In this document: piece after piece, positions 1 to 6,352 of the stretch
How positions within the stretch are numbered: position 1 is the first letter of the stretch
Layout of the letters: each line of letters starts with the position of its first letter
Source: Polyangiaceae bacterium
Lineage (GTDB): Bacteria; Myxococcota; Polyangia; Polyangiales; Polyangiaceae
Length of the DNA: 10,668 nucleotides
Assembly: GCA_025936205.1 (NCBI GenBank)
Contig: JAICTU010000322.1
Coordinates: forward strand, 1 to 10,668
Direction of reading: 5' to 3'
Program-made: the position numbers and the translations under genes
The notes under the pieces: model-generated
What the model was told of the DNA's origin: nothing
The model's database searches: none
Seen by the model: the letters and a program-made list of their open reading frames with translations, nothing else

Positions 1-289
1 CGAGCGGGCGTCGGCCACCGTTCGCCTTGGGGATGTAGACCCGCCTTGCGGGCTTGGGCCGATATCCCAGGCGTCGAAGGCTGCCCGAGAGTGCCTCGAT
101 TCGCTCGTCGAGGCCTGCTTGGTAGTCTTCCTTCTTCACTCCGTCCACTCCGACAGCTTTCCCGCTGGGTTGTCTGTCGAAGCTGGCGCGCAGCCCATCC
201 GCGCCGGTCAACAGCCCCATGAGAGCGTTGAACCTCAGCTTCGGATTCTGCTTCGCCGTCTGCGTGAAACGAGCCAGATTCGTGGTCAT
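1..289 (-). CDS. Group II intron reverse transcriptase/maturase, N-terminal part (runs off the left edge)
   Basis: This is the first 96 codons of an intron-encoded protein that reverse-transcribes and helps splice its host group II intron. Translated from the ATG at 289-287, it has the RT-0/RT-1 layout of bacterial group II maturases. A short N-terminal helix with KLRFNAL is followed by GKAVGVDGVKKEDY at about residues 43-56. Next comes a helix with LDERIEALSGSLRRLGYRPK, and then RRVYIPKANGGRRPL at the window edge. The start is supported by GGAG seven bases upstream of the ATG and by the fact that the DNA upstream reads as intron ribozyme rather than protein. The RT catalytic YADD motif, maturase domain X and any endonuclease domain would lie to the left of the window, so intactness cannot be judged. 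Third-position G/C is lower than in the neighbouring genes, as expected for a mobile element. The family call is firm; the intron subclass is not assigned. Confidence 0.9.
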   Translation of the reverse strand, partial: MTTNLARFTQTAKQNPKLRFNALMGLLTGADGLRASFDRQPSGKAVGVDGVKKEDYQAGLDERIEALSGSLRRLGYRPKPARRVYIPKANGGRRPL

Positions 290-801
290 GCGTGACTCCA
301 GCTCTGCGTCTGGCACATGTTTCCCTGGCTCGTTATGCTGAGCTGCCACCCCTTGGCTCCATCCGCATTACCGGATTTCGTCGCTACTATGAGTGGCTCC
401 GACTCCCGCGACGTGATGACCTCGTCCTCGGTGATTAATCTTGGACTTCGGCTGCGCCAGGCCGCACCAGCACGGGCTGGAAGCGTTTGCGGTTGGCGCC
501 ACGACGCGGGTCTCATTGGTTCCGTGCTCACCGCTATGTCGTGCTCGAAGCGGTCTCGGACCCCGGGGCGCCTCGTAGTGCTCGCCATGACGCCCTACGA
601 GATGTGGCCTGCGTCGTTATGCATCGCATCGGCCAACCCAACACAGCTTTCGGGGCTCAATCCCTTCAAGGTCGGCTTCATCCGTTACCTTTGCTCCTCG
701 CACTCTTTCGTTGCCTACTGCTCTCGGACGCTGGTTACCCGCACGTCCGCAAGGCTCGATACTGGGCCTGTGGCTAGCAGTTACCCAGGACGGACTCACA
801 C
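290..801 (-). mobile_element. Group II intron, 5' ribozyme portion (domains I to part of IV)
   Basis: This stretch upstream of the maturase has no credible protein-coding frame. Just before the maturase start, at about 330-410, the minus strand reads GAGTCGGAGCCACTCATAGT and then a GAAATCCGGTAATGCGGATGGAGC-like segment (split here as GAAATCCGGTAA and TGCGGATGGAGC). I recognise this arrangement as typical of the RNA just before the ORF in bacterial group II introns. Group II introns begin with GUGYG. A GTGTG on the minus strand begins at 801 and is followed by GTAACTGCTAGCCACAGG, again like known intron 5' ends. Two other GTGYG candidates begin near 743 and 702, so the exact boundary is tentative. 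Domains V and VI and the 3' exon lie beyond the left edge. The orientation matches the maturase gene, which would sit in domain IV. Confidence 0.65.
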
Positions 802-829
802 CGCCTCGGTCAACACGACTTCTCCAATC

Positions 830-857
830 ACTGCGCATAAGATACATTATGTTAACT
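830..857 (+). other. dif: dif-like XerCD recombination site
   Basis: The 28-bp site has an 11-bp XerC arm ACTGCGCATAA (830-840), a 6-bp centre GATACA (841-846) and an 11-bp XerD arm TTATGTTAACT (847-857). Compared with E. coli dif (arms GGTGCGCATAA and TTATGTTAAAT, centre TGTATA), the inner nine bases of the XerC arm are identical. Ten of the eleven bases of the XerD arm are identical. Three of six central bases differ, and the centre is the part known to vary most. The site is noncoding and clearly AT-richer than its surroundings. In known systems XerC and XerD act here, under FtsK control, to resolve chromosome dimers at the terminus. The same type of site is also used by integrative elements and by plasmid modules. 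The match is seen directly; the role in this organism is inferred. Confidence 0.85.
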
Positions 858-923
858 TTTAGGGTCGAACCGAATCAGGCTGCGGCTGGAGCCGCTGGGC
901 CAGGTCCGCCAACGAAAAGAGCC

Positions 924-949
924 AAAAAAGCCCGCCTTCGCGCGGCGAA
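924..949 (-). terminator. Probable rho-independent terminator of the nucleotidase gene
   Basis: Directly after the stop of the 950-2956 gene the minus strand forms a short stem. CGCC pairs with GGCG, extended by two T-G wobbles, around a GCGCGAA loop, followed by C and then six T. The stem is short, but the T tract and the position make it a credible terminator. Confidence 0.5.
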
Positions 950-2956
950 TCAGTGCTGAACGATGCGCCCCTGGGCGGTCGCGTAGCTGCCGGGCACGTC
1001 CGGAACGCCATCGGCGTCCGTATCGGGAAGCTTCGAGACGTATTCGAGCAGCGCTTGCCAGTGCTTCAACTCCTGGACTCCCGGCGACACGGGATCGACG
1101 TCCACATAGCGCGTCGTCGGGTCGACCGGTGTCGCGCAGTCTGCATCCTTGGCGACCACCGATAGCGCGCCGCCCGTGACGCTGCTCACCAGGCTCAGCA
1201 AGCCAGCCACGTAGTTCGTGGTGAGTACGCGATAGCACGTGGTCGTGTCCGACACGTCCAGCTCTTGCTCACCGCCGCTCGTGACCAGCGCAAGCCGCGA
1301 GACACGTTGGAACGGCGGCTTGCTGCTGTCGAGCTCCACCTTCATGCCCGAGAGCTGCAGAAACAGATCACTGCCCACCAGCTGCGGCACGCCATTCAGC
1401 TCTAGACCGGAGCGGATGTCCTTGGGGGTCAGGTAGAAACTCACCAGCGGAAAGCCCGGTACCTGATCGGGCCCGATGCCGATCGGCAGCACCTGAAACA
1501 GATCGGTAAACCAGATTTCGCCGGTTTTGCCGTGGACGATCGGCGCTCGGATCTGCCCGTCGGCATCGAAAGCCAGTACTGGTGGTTGCATGGGCTCGAG
1601 CGCGCTCACCACGCTGCGATAGGCATCGGTGACCAGGTTGCCGATCGGCGCCTCCTCATAGAACGGAAATGGCACGTCTGCCGAAGTCCTGGCGATGACC
1701 TGGCGATAGCCCAGGTGGCGGACGCCCAAGGCGGCGTCGAGGCCCTGGACAAACTGCTCCAGCCCCGACTGCGTCGCAGCGTCGCCGGGTACGGTATCGT
1801 CGATGTCGAGCAGCATGTAGTCGTCGAGCTCCACGCTGGCGCGTCCGCCTGCGGTCGCCGCGGGCGTGACCGTCAGCGAAAGCTCCCCAAGATAGCCGCT
1901 GTACGAGCCGGCGGTCACGATCAGGGTCTCACCGACCTTTGTGGGCTGAGGCAGGACGTCATGTGTATGGCCACTCACGATCACGTCGATGCCCGGCACG
2001 GCGGCAGCCAGCTCCGCGTCTTCCCCATGCCCCTGGGCATCGATCCCGGAATGCGAAAGCGCAACCACCAGATCCACGTGGTCCACCTCGCGCAGCTCCC
2101 GGACCATGCGCGCGGCGGCCTCCGCGATCGGCTCGAACGTGAGCGGCCGCGCCTGTGGTGTCACCTGCACGGCGTTGGCGCCAAGCAAGCCAAACATGCC
2201 CACCTTCAGCCCACCGACGTTCTTCACCAGCTTGGTCCGCAACGCGCCCGTGCCCTGCACCAGTGCGGCCAGCGCATCATCGCCGGGATCGCTGCTGCTG
2301 AATTGCATGTTGCTCGACAGGATCGGCAGGCTGATCTGCTTGGCCGCGGCAGCCTGTAGGATCGCGGCCAGCCCCGCCGGCGTCCAGTCGAGCTCGTGGT
2401 TGCCGATGGTCGTCGCGTCGTAACCGAGCGCTTGCATCATCCGCAGCTCGGGGACCTCGAGCGTGCCCAGCAGCTCGAACAGCGTGCCCATCATGAAGTC
2501 CCCGGCGTCCAGCTGAAGCACGGCCCTGCCCGCGCCTGCGGCGCCCGTGCGCGCCCGACCGATCGCCGTGGCGAGCCGTGCAAAGCCACCGTGGGTCGCA
2601 TCATCACCTGTCGTGGCCGGCGTGTAGTCGCGCTCGGGTCCAAAACCCATCAGGTGCGAGTGGATGTCGTTGGTGTGCAGCAGCAACAGCTTCTGCGCAG
2701 TGCGCGCACCGTTGACCGGCGCACCCGCGCTGCCACCCGCACCAGCGGCGTTGCCAGCATCCGGCGTCTCGGCGCTACTGCCCGCCGCGCCGCTCGTGCC
2801 CAGCGGGGGCAAGATCGCCGTGCGATCCTCACCGCTGCACGCCGCCATGCCGAGAGCCAACGCGAACAGCCACGCGGCATTGCGCGCGCCATCCGGCGCT
2901 GAACACTCGGCAAAGGACTCGGAACTGGTGCGCTCGCTCCACCGCCGGCTCGGCAT
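950..2956 (-). CDS. Secreted lipoprotein of the 5'-nucleotidase / UshA metallophosphoesterase family
   Basis: This is a 668-residue two-domain phosphoesterase, probably hydrolysing nucleotides or related phosphate esters outside the inner membrane. Residues 27-40 form a hydrophobic signal ending in a lipobox (GMAAC, lipidated Cys40). A flexible Gly/Ala/Ser-rich spacer follows to about residue 83. The metal-binding motifs appear in order: TNDIHSH (95-101), GDFMMGT (152-158), GNHELD (185-190), SHSG (301-304) and SGHTHD (328-333). The C-terminal 5'-nucleotidase domain has GNLVTDAYR at 439-447. The usual NGGGIR substrate-binding loop of that domain is replaced by DADGQIR (about 464-470), so the preferred substrate may differ from UshA. 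The C-terminus has a DTDADGVPDV stretch like a calcium-binding loop. AAAGGGG upstream supports the ATG at 2956, although a 26-residue pre-signal segment is long. The gene lies 193 bp downstream of groEL on the same strand, but a strong hairpin lies between them. Confidence 0.92.
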   Translation of the reverse strand: MPSRRWSERTSSESFAECSAPDGARNAAWLFALALGMAACSGEDRTAILPPLGTSGAAGSSAETPDAGNAAGAGGSAGAPVNGARTAQKLLLLHTNDIHSHLMGFGPERDYTPATTGDDATHGGFARLATAIGRARTGAAGAGRAVLQLDAGDFMMGTLFELLGTLEVPELRMMQALGYDATTIGNHELDWTPAGLAAILQAAAAKQISLPILSSNMQFSSSDPGDDALAALVQGTGALRTKLVKNVGGLKVGMFGLLGANAVQVTPQARPLTFEPIAEAAARMVRELREVDHVDLVVALSHSGIDAQGHGEDAELAAAVPGIDVIVSGHTHDVLPQPTKVGETLIVTAGSYSGYLGELSLTVTPAATAGGRASVELDDYMLLDIDDTVPGDAATQSGLEQFVQGLDAALGVRHLGYRQVIARTSADVPFPFYEEAPIGNLVTDAYRSVVSALEPMQPPVLAFDADGQIRAPIVHGKTGEIWFTDLFQVLPIGIGPDQVPGFPLVSFYLTPKDIRSGLELNGVPQLVGSDLFLQLSGMKVELDSSKPPFQRVSRLALVTSGGEQELDVSDTTTCYRVLTTNYVAGLLSLVSSVTGGALSVVAKDADCATPVDPTTRYVDVDPVSPGVQELKHWQALLEYVSKLPDTDADGVPDVPGSYATAQGRIVQH

Positions 2957-3075
2957 GCGTCTCTGGCCCCTTTCGCTTACAGAAGTACACGCCTACTGTA
3001 CCGCGCAGCGGGCGAACAAAGAAGCGCCGGGCGCGCGAGTGCTCATCTTAGCGCTGGTGGCGAGACAAAACGTTC

Positions 3076-3118
3076 AGCCCCGCCGCGCAACTCCGAGAAG
3101 GAGTGCGCCGGCGGGGCT
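3076..3118 (-). terminator. Strong hairpin downstream of groEL
   Basis: A long inverted repeat has arms 3076-3094 and 3100-3118 around the loop GAGAA. The outer ten pairs, AGCCCCGCCG with its complement, are perfect, and three and five further pairs follow, separated by single-base bulges. It starts about 30 bp after the groEL stop. No clean T tract follows directly (GAACGTTTTG on the minus strand), so it may be a terminator, an mRNA-stabilising 3' end, or both. Confidence 0.65.
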
Positions 3119-3149
3119 TCCTCGTTGGGATCGAAATGAAGGGGCGGGC

Positions 3150-4949
3150 TCAGCCCATATCGAAATCGTCGCCGCCCATGCCGCCCATGCCGCCCATACC
3201 CATTCCGCCCATTCCGCCCATGCCGCCCATGCCGCCCATCCCACCCATGCCGCCCATTCCACCCATGCCGCCGCCGTGGCTGTGGCCGTGGTGGCCGCCG
3301 GCGGCCTTCGGCTTGGGCTTGTCCGCGATGGCCGCTTCGGTCGTGAGCATCATGCCCGCGATGCTGGCCGCGTTGGTGATGGTGGTGCGCACGACCTTCA
3401 CCGGATCGATGATGCCAGCACTGAGCAGATCGCCGAACTGACGCTTGGCGGCGTCGTAGCCGAACGCGTCCTTGCCGTTCTTGACCTCGTTCACGATCAC
3501 GGACGGGTCGCTGCCGGTGTTCGAGATGATCTGGGTGATCGGCGCCAGGAGCGCCCTGCCGACCAGCTCGATGCCCGCGCGCACGTCGTCGGTGTAGTTG
3601 GTCGCAGCGTGCGACGGCCCCTCGGTGCCCTCGGCAGCTCCGCCCTGGGCCTGCTTGCTCTCGATCAGCTGCTTCAAGGCGCCGGCCGCGCGCAGCAGAG
3701 CCACGCCGCCGCCCGGGACCACGCCCTCGGCGATGGCCGCGCGGGTCGCGTTCAGAGCGTCGTCGAAGCGCGCCTTGCGCTCGCGCATCTCGACCTCCGT
3801 GGCTGCGCCGACGCGGATGACCGCGACGCCGCCCGCCAGCTTGGCGAGACGCTCGTTGAGCTTCTCCTTGTCGTAATCGCTGTTGGTGTCCTTGACCTCG
3901 CGCTTGATCTGCTCGATGCGGCCCGCGATCGCCGGCTTCTCACCCTGGCCGCCCACCAGCGTGCAGGTCTCCTTGTCGAGCACCGCGCGCCGCACCTGGC
4001 CCAGATCCCGCACGTCCACCGATTCGAGCTTGCGCCCCAGCCCGTCCATGAACGCCGTGGCGCCGGTCAGGATGGCGATGTCCTTGAGCATCTCCTTGCG
4101 CCGATCGCCGAAGCCCGGCGCCTTGACGGCAGCGACCTTGAGCACGCCGCGCAGCTTATTCAAGGTCAGGGCCGCGAGCGCCTCACCGTCCACGTCCTCG
4201 GCCACGATCAAGAGCGCCGTCTGCCGCTGGTTCGCCAGCTCCAGCGCGGGCAACAGCTCCTTCAGCGACGAGATCTTCTTCTCATGCACCAACACCAGCG
4301 CGTTCTCCAGCTCGCAGACCAGCCGCTGCTGATCGGTGATGAAGTAGGGCGACAGATAGCCGCGATCCCACTGCATGCCTTCCACGATGTCGATCTCGGT
4401 CTCCAGCCCCTTGGCCTCCTCGATCGTCACCACACCATCGGCAGAGACCTTCTCCAGCGCGTCCGCGAGCAGCTTGCCCACCGGCTCGTCGCCGTTGGCG
4501 CTCACGGTACCAATGCGCTGAATGTCTTCCTTGCCGCTGATCTTCTTGGCCTGGCCCTTCAGGTGCTCGACCACGGCCGCGCAGGCCAGATCGATGCCGC
4601 GCTTCAGGTCCATCGGATTGAAACCCGCTTCGATCAGCTTCAGGCCTTCGCCGTAGATCGCCTGCGCCAGCACGGTGGCGGTCGTAGTCCCGTCCCCGGT
4701 GTCATCGTTCGTTCGCGACGCGACCTGGCGCACCATCTCGCAGCCCATGTTCTGGAACTTGCCAGCGAGCTCGATCTCCTTGGCGACCGTGACCCCGTCC
4801 TTGGTGACACCCGGAGCGCCCCAGCTTTTCTCATATGCAACGCAGCGGCCGCCTGGGCCGAGCGTCACCTTCACCGCGTTGGCGAGCGCATCGAGCCCGA
4901 GCTTCATCTCTTTCCGGGCCTTGCTGTGGTACGCGATCTGCTTGCTCAT
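3150..4949 (-). CDS. groEL: GroEL-type chaperonin, diverged paralogue with His-rich and GGM-repeat tail
   Basis: This is a 599-residue group I chaperonin subunit, which folds client proteins in an ATP-driven double ring. Core features are present: KDGV of the nucleotide site (near residue 50), [16 protein letters not shown] (near residue 85), the apical [10 protein letters not shown] client/GroES face, KAPGFGDRR, and the equatorial [14 protein letters not shown] with the catalytic Asp. It departs from typical GroEL in three ways. The ATP loop reads [14 protein letters not shown] where LGPKGRNV(V)xEKSF is usual. An inserted Gln/Gly/Ala/Glu-rich segment near [19 protein letters not shown] replaces a very short loop. 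The C-terminus is extended, with HHGHSH at 553-558, ten GGM units plus one GM, and a final DDFDMG. The family's normal length is about 545. AGGAG sits nine bases before the ATG. No groES lies next to it, unlike the standard operon, and I see no CIRCE operator. It is best read as a second, specialised GroEL. Confidence 0.95.
   Translation of the reverse strand: MSKQIAYHSKARKEMKLGLDALANAVKVTLGPGGRCVAYEKSWGAPGVTKDGVTVAKEIELAGKFQNMGCEMVRQVASRTNDDTGDGTTTATVLAQAIYGEGLKLIEAGFNPMDLKRGIDLACAAVVEHLKGQAKKISGKEDIQRIGTVSANGDEPVGKLLADALEKVSADGVVTIEEAKGLETEIDIVEGMQWDRGYLSPYFITDQQRLVCELENALVLVHEKKISSLKELLPALELANQRQTALLIVAEDVDGEALAALTLNKLRGVLKVAAVKAPGFGDRRKEMLKDIAILTGATAFMDGLGRKLESVDVRDLGQVRRAVLDKETCTLVGGQGEKPAIAGRIEQIKREVKDTNSDYDKEKLNERLAKLAGGVAVIRVGAATEVEMRERKARFDDALNATRAAIAEGVVPGGGVALLRAAGALKQLIESKQAQGGAAEGTEGPSHAATNYTDDVRAGIELVGRALLAPITQIISNTGSDPSVIVNEVKNGKDAFGYDAAKRQFGDLLSAGIIDPVKVVRTTITNAASIAGMMLTTEAAIADKPKPKAAGGHHGHSHGGGMGGMGGMGGMGGMGGMGGMGGMGMGGMGGMGGDDFDMG
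3171..3275 (-). repeat. 9-bp coding repeat encoding the Gly-Gly-Met tail of GroEL
   Basis: Ten GGM units and one shortened GM unit are encoded in near-identical 9-bp steps (plus strand CATGCCGCC with third-position variants CCC, TCC, ACC). The silent variation between units suggests selection for the peptide repeat rather than a very recent DNA expansion. GGM tails line the cavity floor in other group I chaperonins. Confidence 0.85.
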
Positions 4950-4973
4950 CCGAACGACTCCTGTGGGTTCATC

Positions 4974-4999
4974 GACCGAGCACAGCTCGGCCAGCGGTC
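4974..4999 (-). promoter_or_regulatory. Stem-loop in the groEL 5' leader
   Basis: CCGAG (4976-4980) and CTCGG (4986-4990) pair around CACAG, and flanking GACCG and CGGTC can also pair. It lies 25-50 bases upstream of the groEL start codon and could affect translation or mRNA life. The function is unknown. Confidence 0.35.
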
Positions 5000-5017
5000 A
5001 GGGAAAATTTGGTGCGG

Positions 5018-5045
5018 AAGTTATGACCTCCTCGCGCGGGGTCAA
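5018..5045 (-). promoter_or_regulatory. Candidate groEL promoter with overlapping inverted repeat
   Basis: On the minus strand, TTGACC (5045-5040) and TAACTT (5023-5018) are separated by 16 bp, a plausible housekeeping -35/-10 pair about 70-95 bases upstream of the groEL ATG. The spacer is bounded by an inverted repeat, TGACC (5024-5028) with GGTCA (5040-5044), which could be a repressor site. No CIRCE (TTAGCACTC arms) and no clear sigma-32-type element is present, so heat regulation, if any, uses another route. Confidence 0.45.
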
Positions 5046-5212
5046 CCCCCCAACTCGCCGAATCCCACCGAAAAAGCCGCTCCGGGCGGCCGCGCTGCTC
5101 CCAGCACCTCTCCTACCCCCCTCCCCCACCCTCAAACATCGATTCTCTTCGACGGATGCTTGCTTTCCGGAGGAGATATGGGTATCTGCCTGCGCCGCAA
5201 TCGGCCCCCGAC
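5046..5212. other. Non-coding spacer between the divergent groEL and tRNA promoters
   Basis: No gene is supported in this part of the 380-bp gap. It is C-rich on the plus strand (runs around 5113-5127). The only coding-like hint is a 12-codon ATG frame at 5178-5216 preceded by GGAGGAGAT, whose spacing to the ATG is tight. Confidence 0.5.
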
Positions 5213-5241
5213 TTGAAGGGAAGGGGCTCCGAGTGTATGGT
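5213..5241 (+). promoter_or_regulatory. Candidate promoter for the tRNA-Gln / tRNA-Glu operon
   Basis: TTGAAG (5213-5218) and TATGGT (5236-5241) are separated by exactly 17 bp. This places a start near 5248, about 80 bases before the mature tRNA-Gln. It is the best housekeeping-type promoter in the gap. Confidence 0.5.
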
Positions 5242-5253
5242 GAACGGAAGATA

Positions 5254-5281
5254 GGCTGAGCGGAGGCGTTCCCTCCCAGCC
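5254..5281 (+). other. Hairpin in the 5' leader of the tRNA transcript
   Basis: GGCTG pairs with CAGCC and GGAGG pairs with CCTCC around a five-base loop, with an AGC bulge. It lies between the predicted transcription start and tRNA-Gln and may be a processing or leader structure. Confidence 0.35.
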
Positions 5282-5329
5282 GATAGGGCAGCTCCGAAGG
5301 CTGCCAGTTTCGGGTAGGTGCAAGGTTAT

Positions 5330-5403
5330 TGGGTGATCGTCTAATGGTAGGACACAGGGTTCTGGTTCCTGTTATCTAGGTTCGAATCCTAGTCGCCCAA
5401 CCA
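5330..5403 (+). tRNA. tRNA-Gln (anticodon CTG), CCA encoded
   Basis: A full cloverleaf can be drawn. Acceptor TGGGTGA pairs with TCGCCCA, D stem GTCT pairs with GGAC, and anticodon stem CAGGG pairs with TCCTG. The loop TTCTGGT gives anticodon CTG. The T stem CTAGG pairs with CCTAG around TTCGAAT, followed by discriminator A and an encoded CCA. It reads the CAG glutamine codon, the favoured one in a GC-rich genome. Position 37 is G, where A is also common. Confidence 0.95.
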
Positions 5404-5463
5404 AACTTCATTCGCTCGCGGAAACCAGATCCGCGGCATCGTCAGAAATCCCTCAGGGAAACC

Positions 5464-5535
5464 GGCCCCATCGTCTAGCGGTTAGGACATCGGCCTCTCA
5501 CGCCGGTAACACGAGTTCAAGTCTCGTTGGGGTCG
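5464..5535 (+). tRNA. tRNA-Glu (anticodon CTC), CCA not encoded
   Basis: The cloverleaf has acceptor GGCCCCA paired with TGGGGTC, D stem GTCT with GGAC, and anticodon stem TCGGC with GCCGG. The loop CTCTCAC gives anticodon CTC. The T stem ACGAG pairs with CTCGT, and the discriminator is G, as in known tRNA-Glu. The following bases are CAAG, so CCA must be added by nucleotidyltransferase, unlike the neighbouring tRNA-Gln. It lies 60 bases after tRNA-Gln and is probably co-transcribed with it. The spacer holds a short CGCGGA/TCCGCG hairpin. Confidence 0.95.
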
Positions 5536-5549
5536 CAAGTAGTTCGCAA

Positions 5550-5583
5550 GGTCCCGTTGGCAGCTCTCAGAGCCAACGGGGCC
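5550..5583 (+). terminator. Hairpin ending the tRNA operon
   Basis: A 12-bp stem (GGTCCCGTTGGC with GCCAACGGGGCC, one G-T pair) encloses a ten-base loop and starts 15 bases after tRNA-Glu. No T tract follows, so the terminator call rests on stem strength and position. Confidence 0.6.
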
Positions 5584-5617
5584 GTGCAGTAGTTGCGAGG
5601 CAGCTGTGGAGGGTTTC

Positions 5618-5636
5618 GCGGGGGCGGAGCCCCCGC
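5618..5636. terminator. Second GC hairpin between the convergent tRNA operon and lipoprotein gene
   Basis: A perfect 8-bp stem, GCGGGGGC with GCCCCCGC around GGA, lies 40 bases past the stop of the minus-strand lipoprotein gene. It could end transcripts from either side, but neither strand has a good T tract. Confidence 0.45.
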
Positions 5637-5675
5637 ACCGTGACTCGGCAAAAGCCACGACCAGTCAGGTCCGTG

Positions 5676-6128
5676 TCACCGGCTCGGACAGGCGTCGGTC
5701 CCGAGATCGTCGTCGCGTCCGCAAGACACATCCCCCTGGGCTTCACCATCCTCGCACTCACACGAGTCGACGTCGCTCCAGTAGCTGACGCCGACCAGGC
5801 GGTCGCCTTTGAAGTAGTGGTAGCTGCCCGCAAATCCACCACTGCGCGAGATGAAGCGCTTGCCATCGCTGCAGACACCGATGGTCACCGCGGAGCCCGG
5901 GCAATCCTGCGCGCGGGCGGCCTCCAAATCGTCGCTGTAGGAGCGCCATGGCGTTCCCGCTCTGTCCGTCGGCTCGAGCGAGGCCGCGCACTGCGACGGC
6001 GTCTTGCAGCCGTCGCCCTTGTCGCCGTTGCAAGCGAAGAGAGCTGCACATGGCAGCGCCGCGCCGAAGAATGCCATCTTTGCCAGCGCGCCGTATCGAA
6101 ACATCCGCTGCTGTGTCCGTATGCTCAT
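5676..6128 (-). CDS. Small cysteine-rich lipoprotein of unknown function
   Basis: This encodes 150 residues if started at the ATG at 6128, which has CAGAGG just upstream; an alternative ATG at 6104 would give 142. A hydrophobic segment (about residues 15-30) ends in ALFAC, so Cys33 is the likely lipid-modified residue and the protein would be anchored on the cell envelope. The mature part begins NGDKGDGC and has several more Cys residues (KTPSQC, AQDCPG, GVCSDG, DSCECEDG, VSCGRD, DACPSR), suggesting disulfide bonds outside the cytoplasm. The middle reads SGGFAGSYHYFKGDRLVGVSYW, which looks like beta strands. I do not recognise a family; the style matches the many small lipoproteins of myxobacteria. 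The frame stays open upstream to 6455, but that part is arginine-rich and lacks the signal, so the shorter start is preferred. Confidence 0.75.
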   Translation of the reverse strand: MSIRTQQRMFRYGALAKMAFFGAALPCAALFACNGDKGDGCKTPSQCAASLEPTDRAGTPWRSYSDDLEAARAQDCPGSAVTIGVCSDGKRFISRSGGFAGSYHYFKGDRLVGVSYWSDVDSCECEDGEAQGDVSCGRDDDLGTDACPSR

Positions 6129-6151
6129 ACGGCCTCTGTGGTGCAGTTTCC

Positions 6152-6182
6152 ATTCCAGCTTTTGTGCGCGCGCGCGGGTCAA
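6152..6182 (-). promoter_or_regulatory. Weak candidate promoter of the small lipoprotein gene
   Basis: TTGACC (6182-6177) and TGGAAT (6157-6152) on the minus strand are spaced 19 bp apart, wider than ideal, and lie 24-54 bases before the start codon. The same TTGACC hexamer occurs before groEL. An alternating CG run fills the spacer. Confidence 0.25.
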
Positions 6183-6241
6183 TTCTCGGGCTTTCGGTGT
6201 GCCACGGACACGCCGCCCGGGCGCACGCGTCAGACGCACGC

Positions 6242-6287
6242 TGAAAGGCCCTTCGCTCTTGCCCGAAGCTCGTTCCATGCCTGCGGG
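6242..6287. repeat. Diverged 45-bp repeat, copy 1
   Basis: This is about 80% identical by eye, with one gap, to 7005-7049, including a perfect core AGCTCGTTCCATGC. It lies in the gap between the small lipoprotein gene and the 3' end of the unknown gene 6353-6775. Confidence 0.5.
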
Positions 6288-6352
6288 ACTGGCGCAGCCG
6301 ACCTCCCGACGGCTGCGCGCCGGCGCTGTGGTGGCGGGTTTTCGATCGGAGG

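Noticed and set aside
286..862. Several open frames on both strands upstream of the maturase
   Set aside because: They fall in intron ribozyme sequence and show no protein-like composition.
1532..2359. Plus-strand open frame of 275 codons
   Set aside because: It lies wholly opposite the nucleotidase gene, whose motifs are complete, and has no recognisable domain.
2664..5216. Open frame of 850 codons on the plus strand
   Set aside because: It is antisense to groEL and the start of the nucleotidase gene; its sequence is an Ala/His/Leu/Arg-rich shadow of GC-rich codons with no domain.
5119..5225. KOPS-like octamers (GGGAAGGG at 5218, and CCCTCCCC at 5119)
   Set aside because: One points toward dif and one away; two hits in one window give no polarity signal and the motif may differ in this lineage.
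6164..6176. Alternating CG tract (possible Z-DNA)
   Set aside because: It is short and expected by chance in GC-rich DNA; no associated function can be argued.
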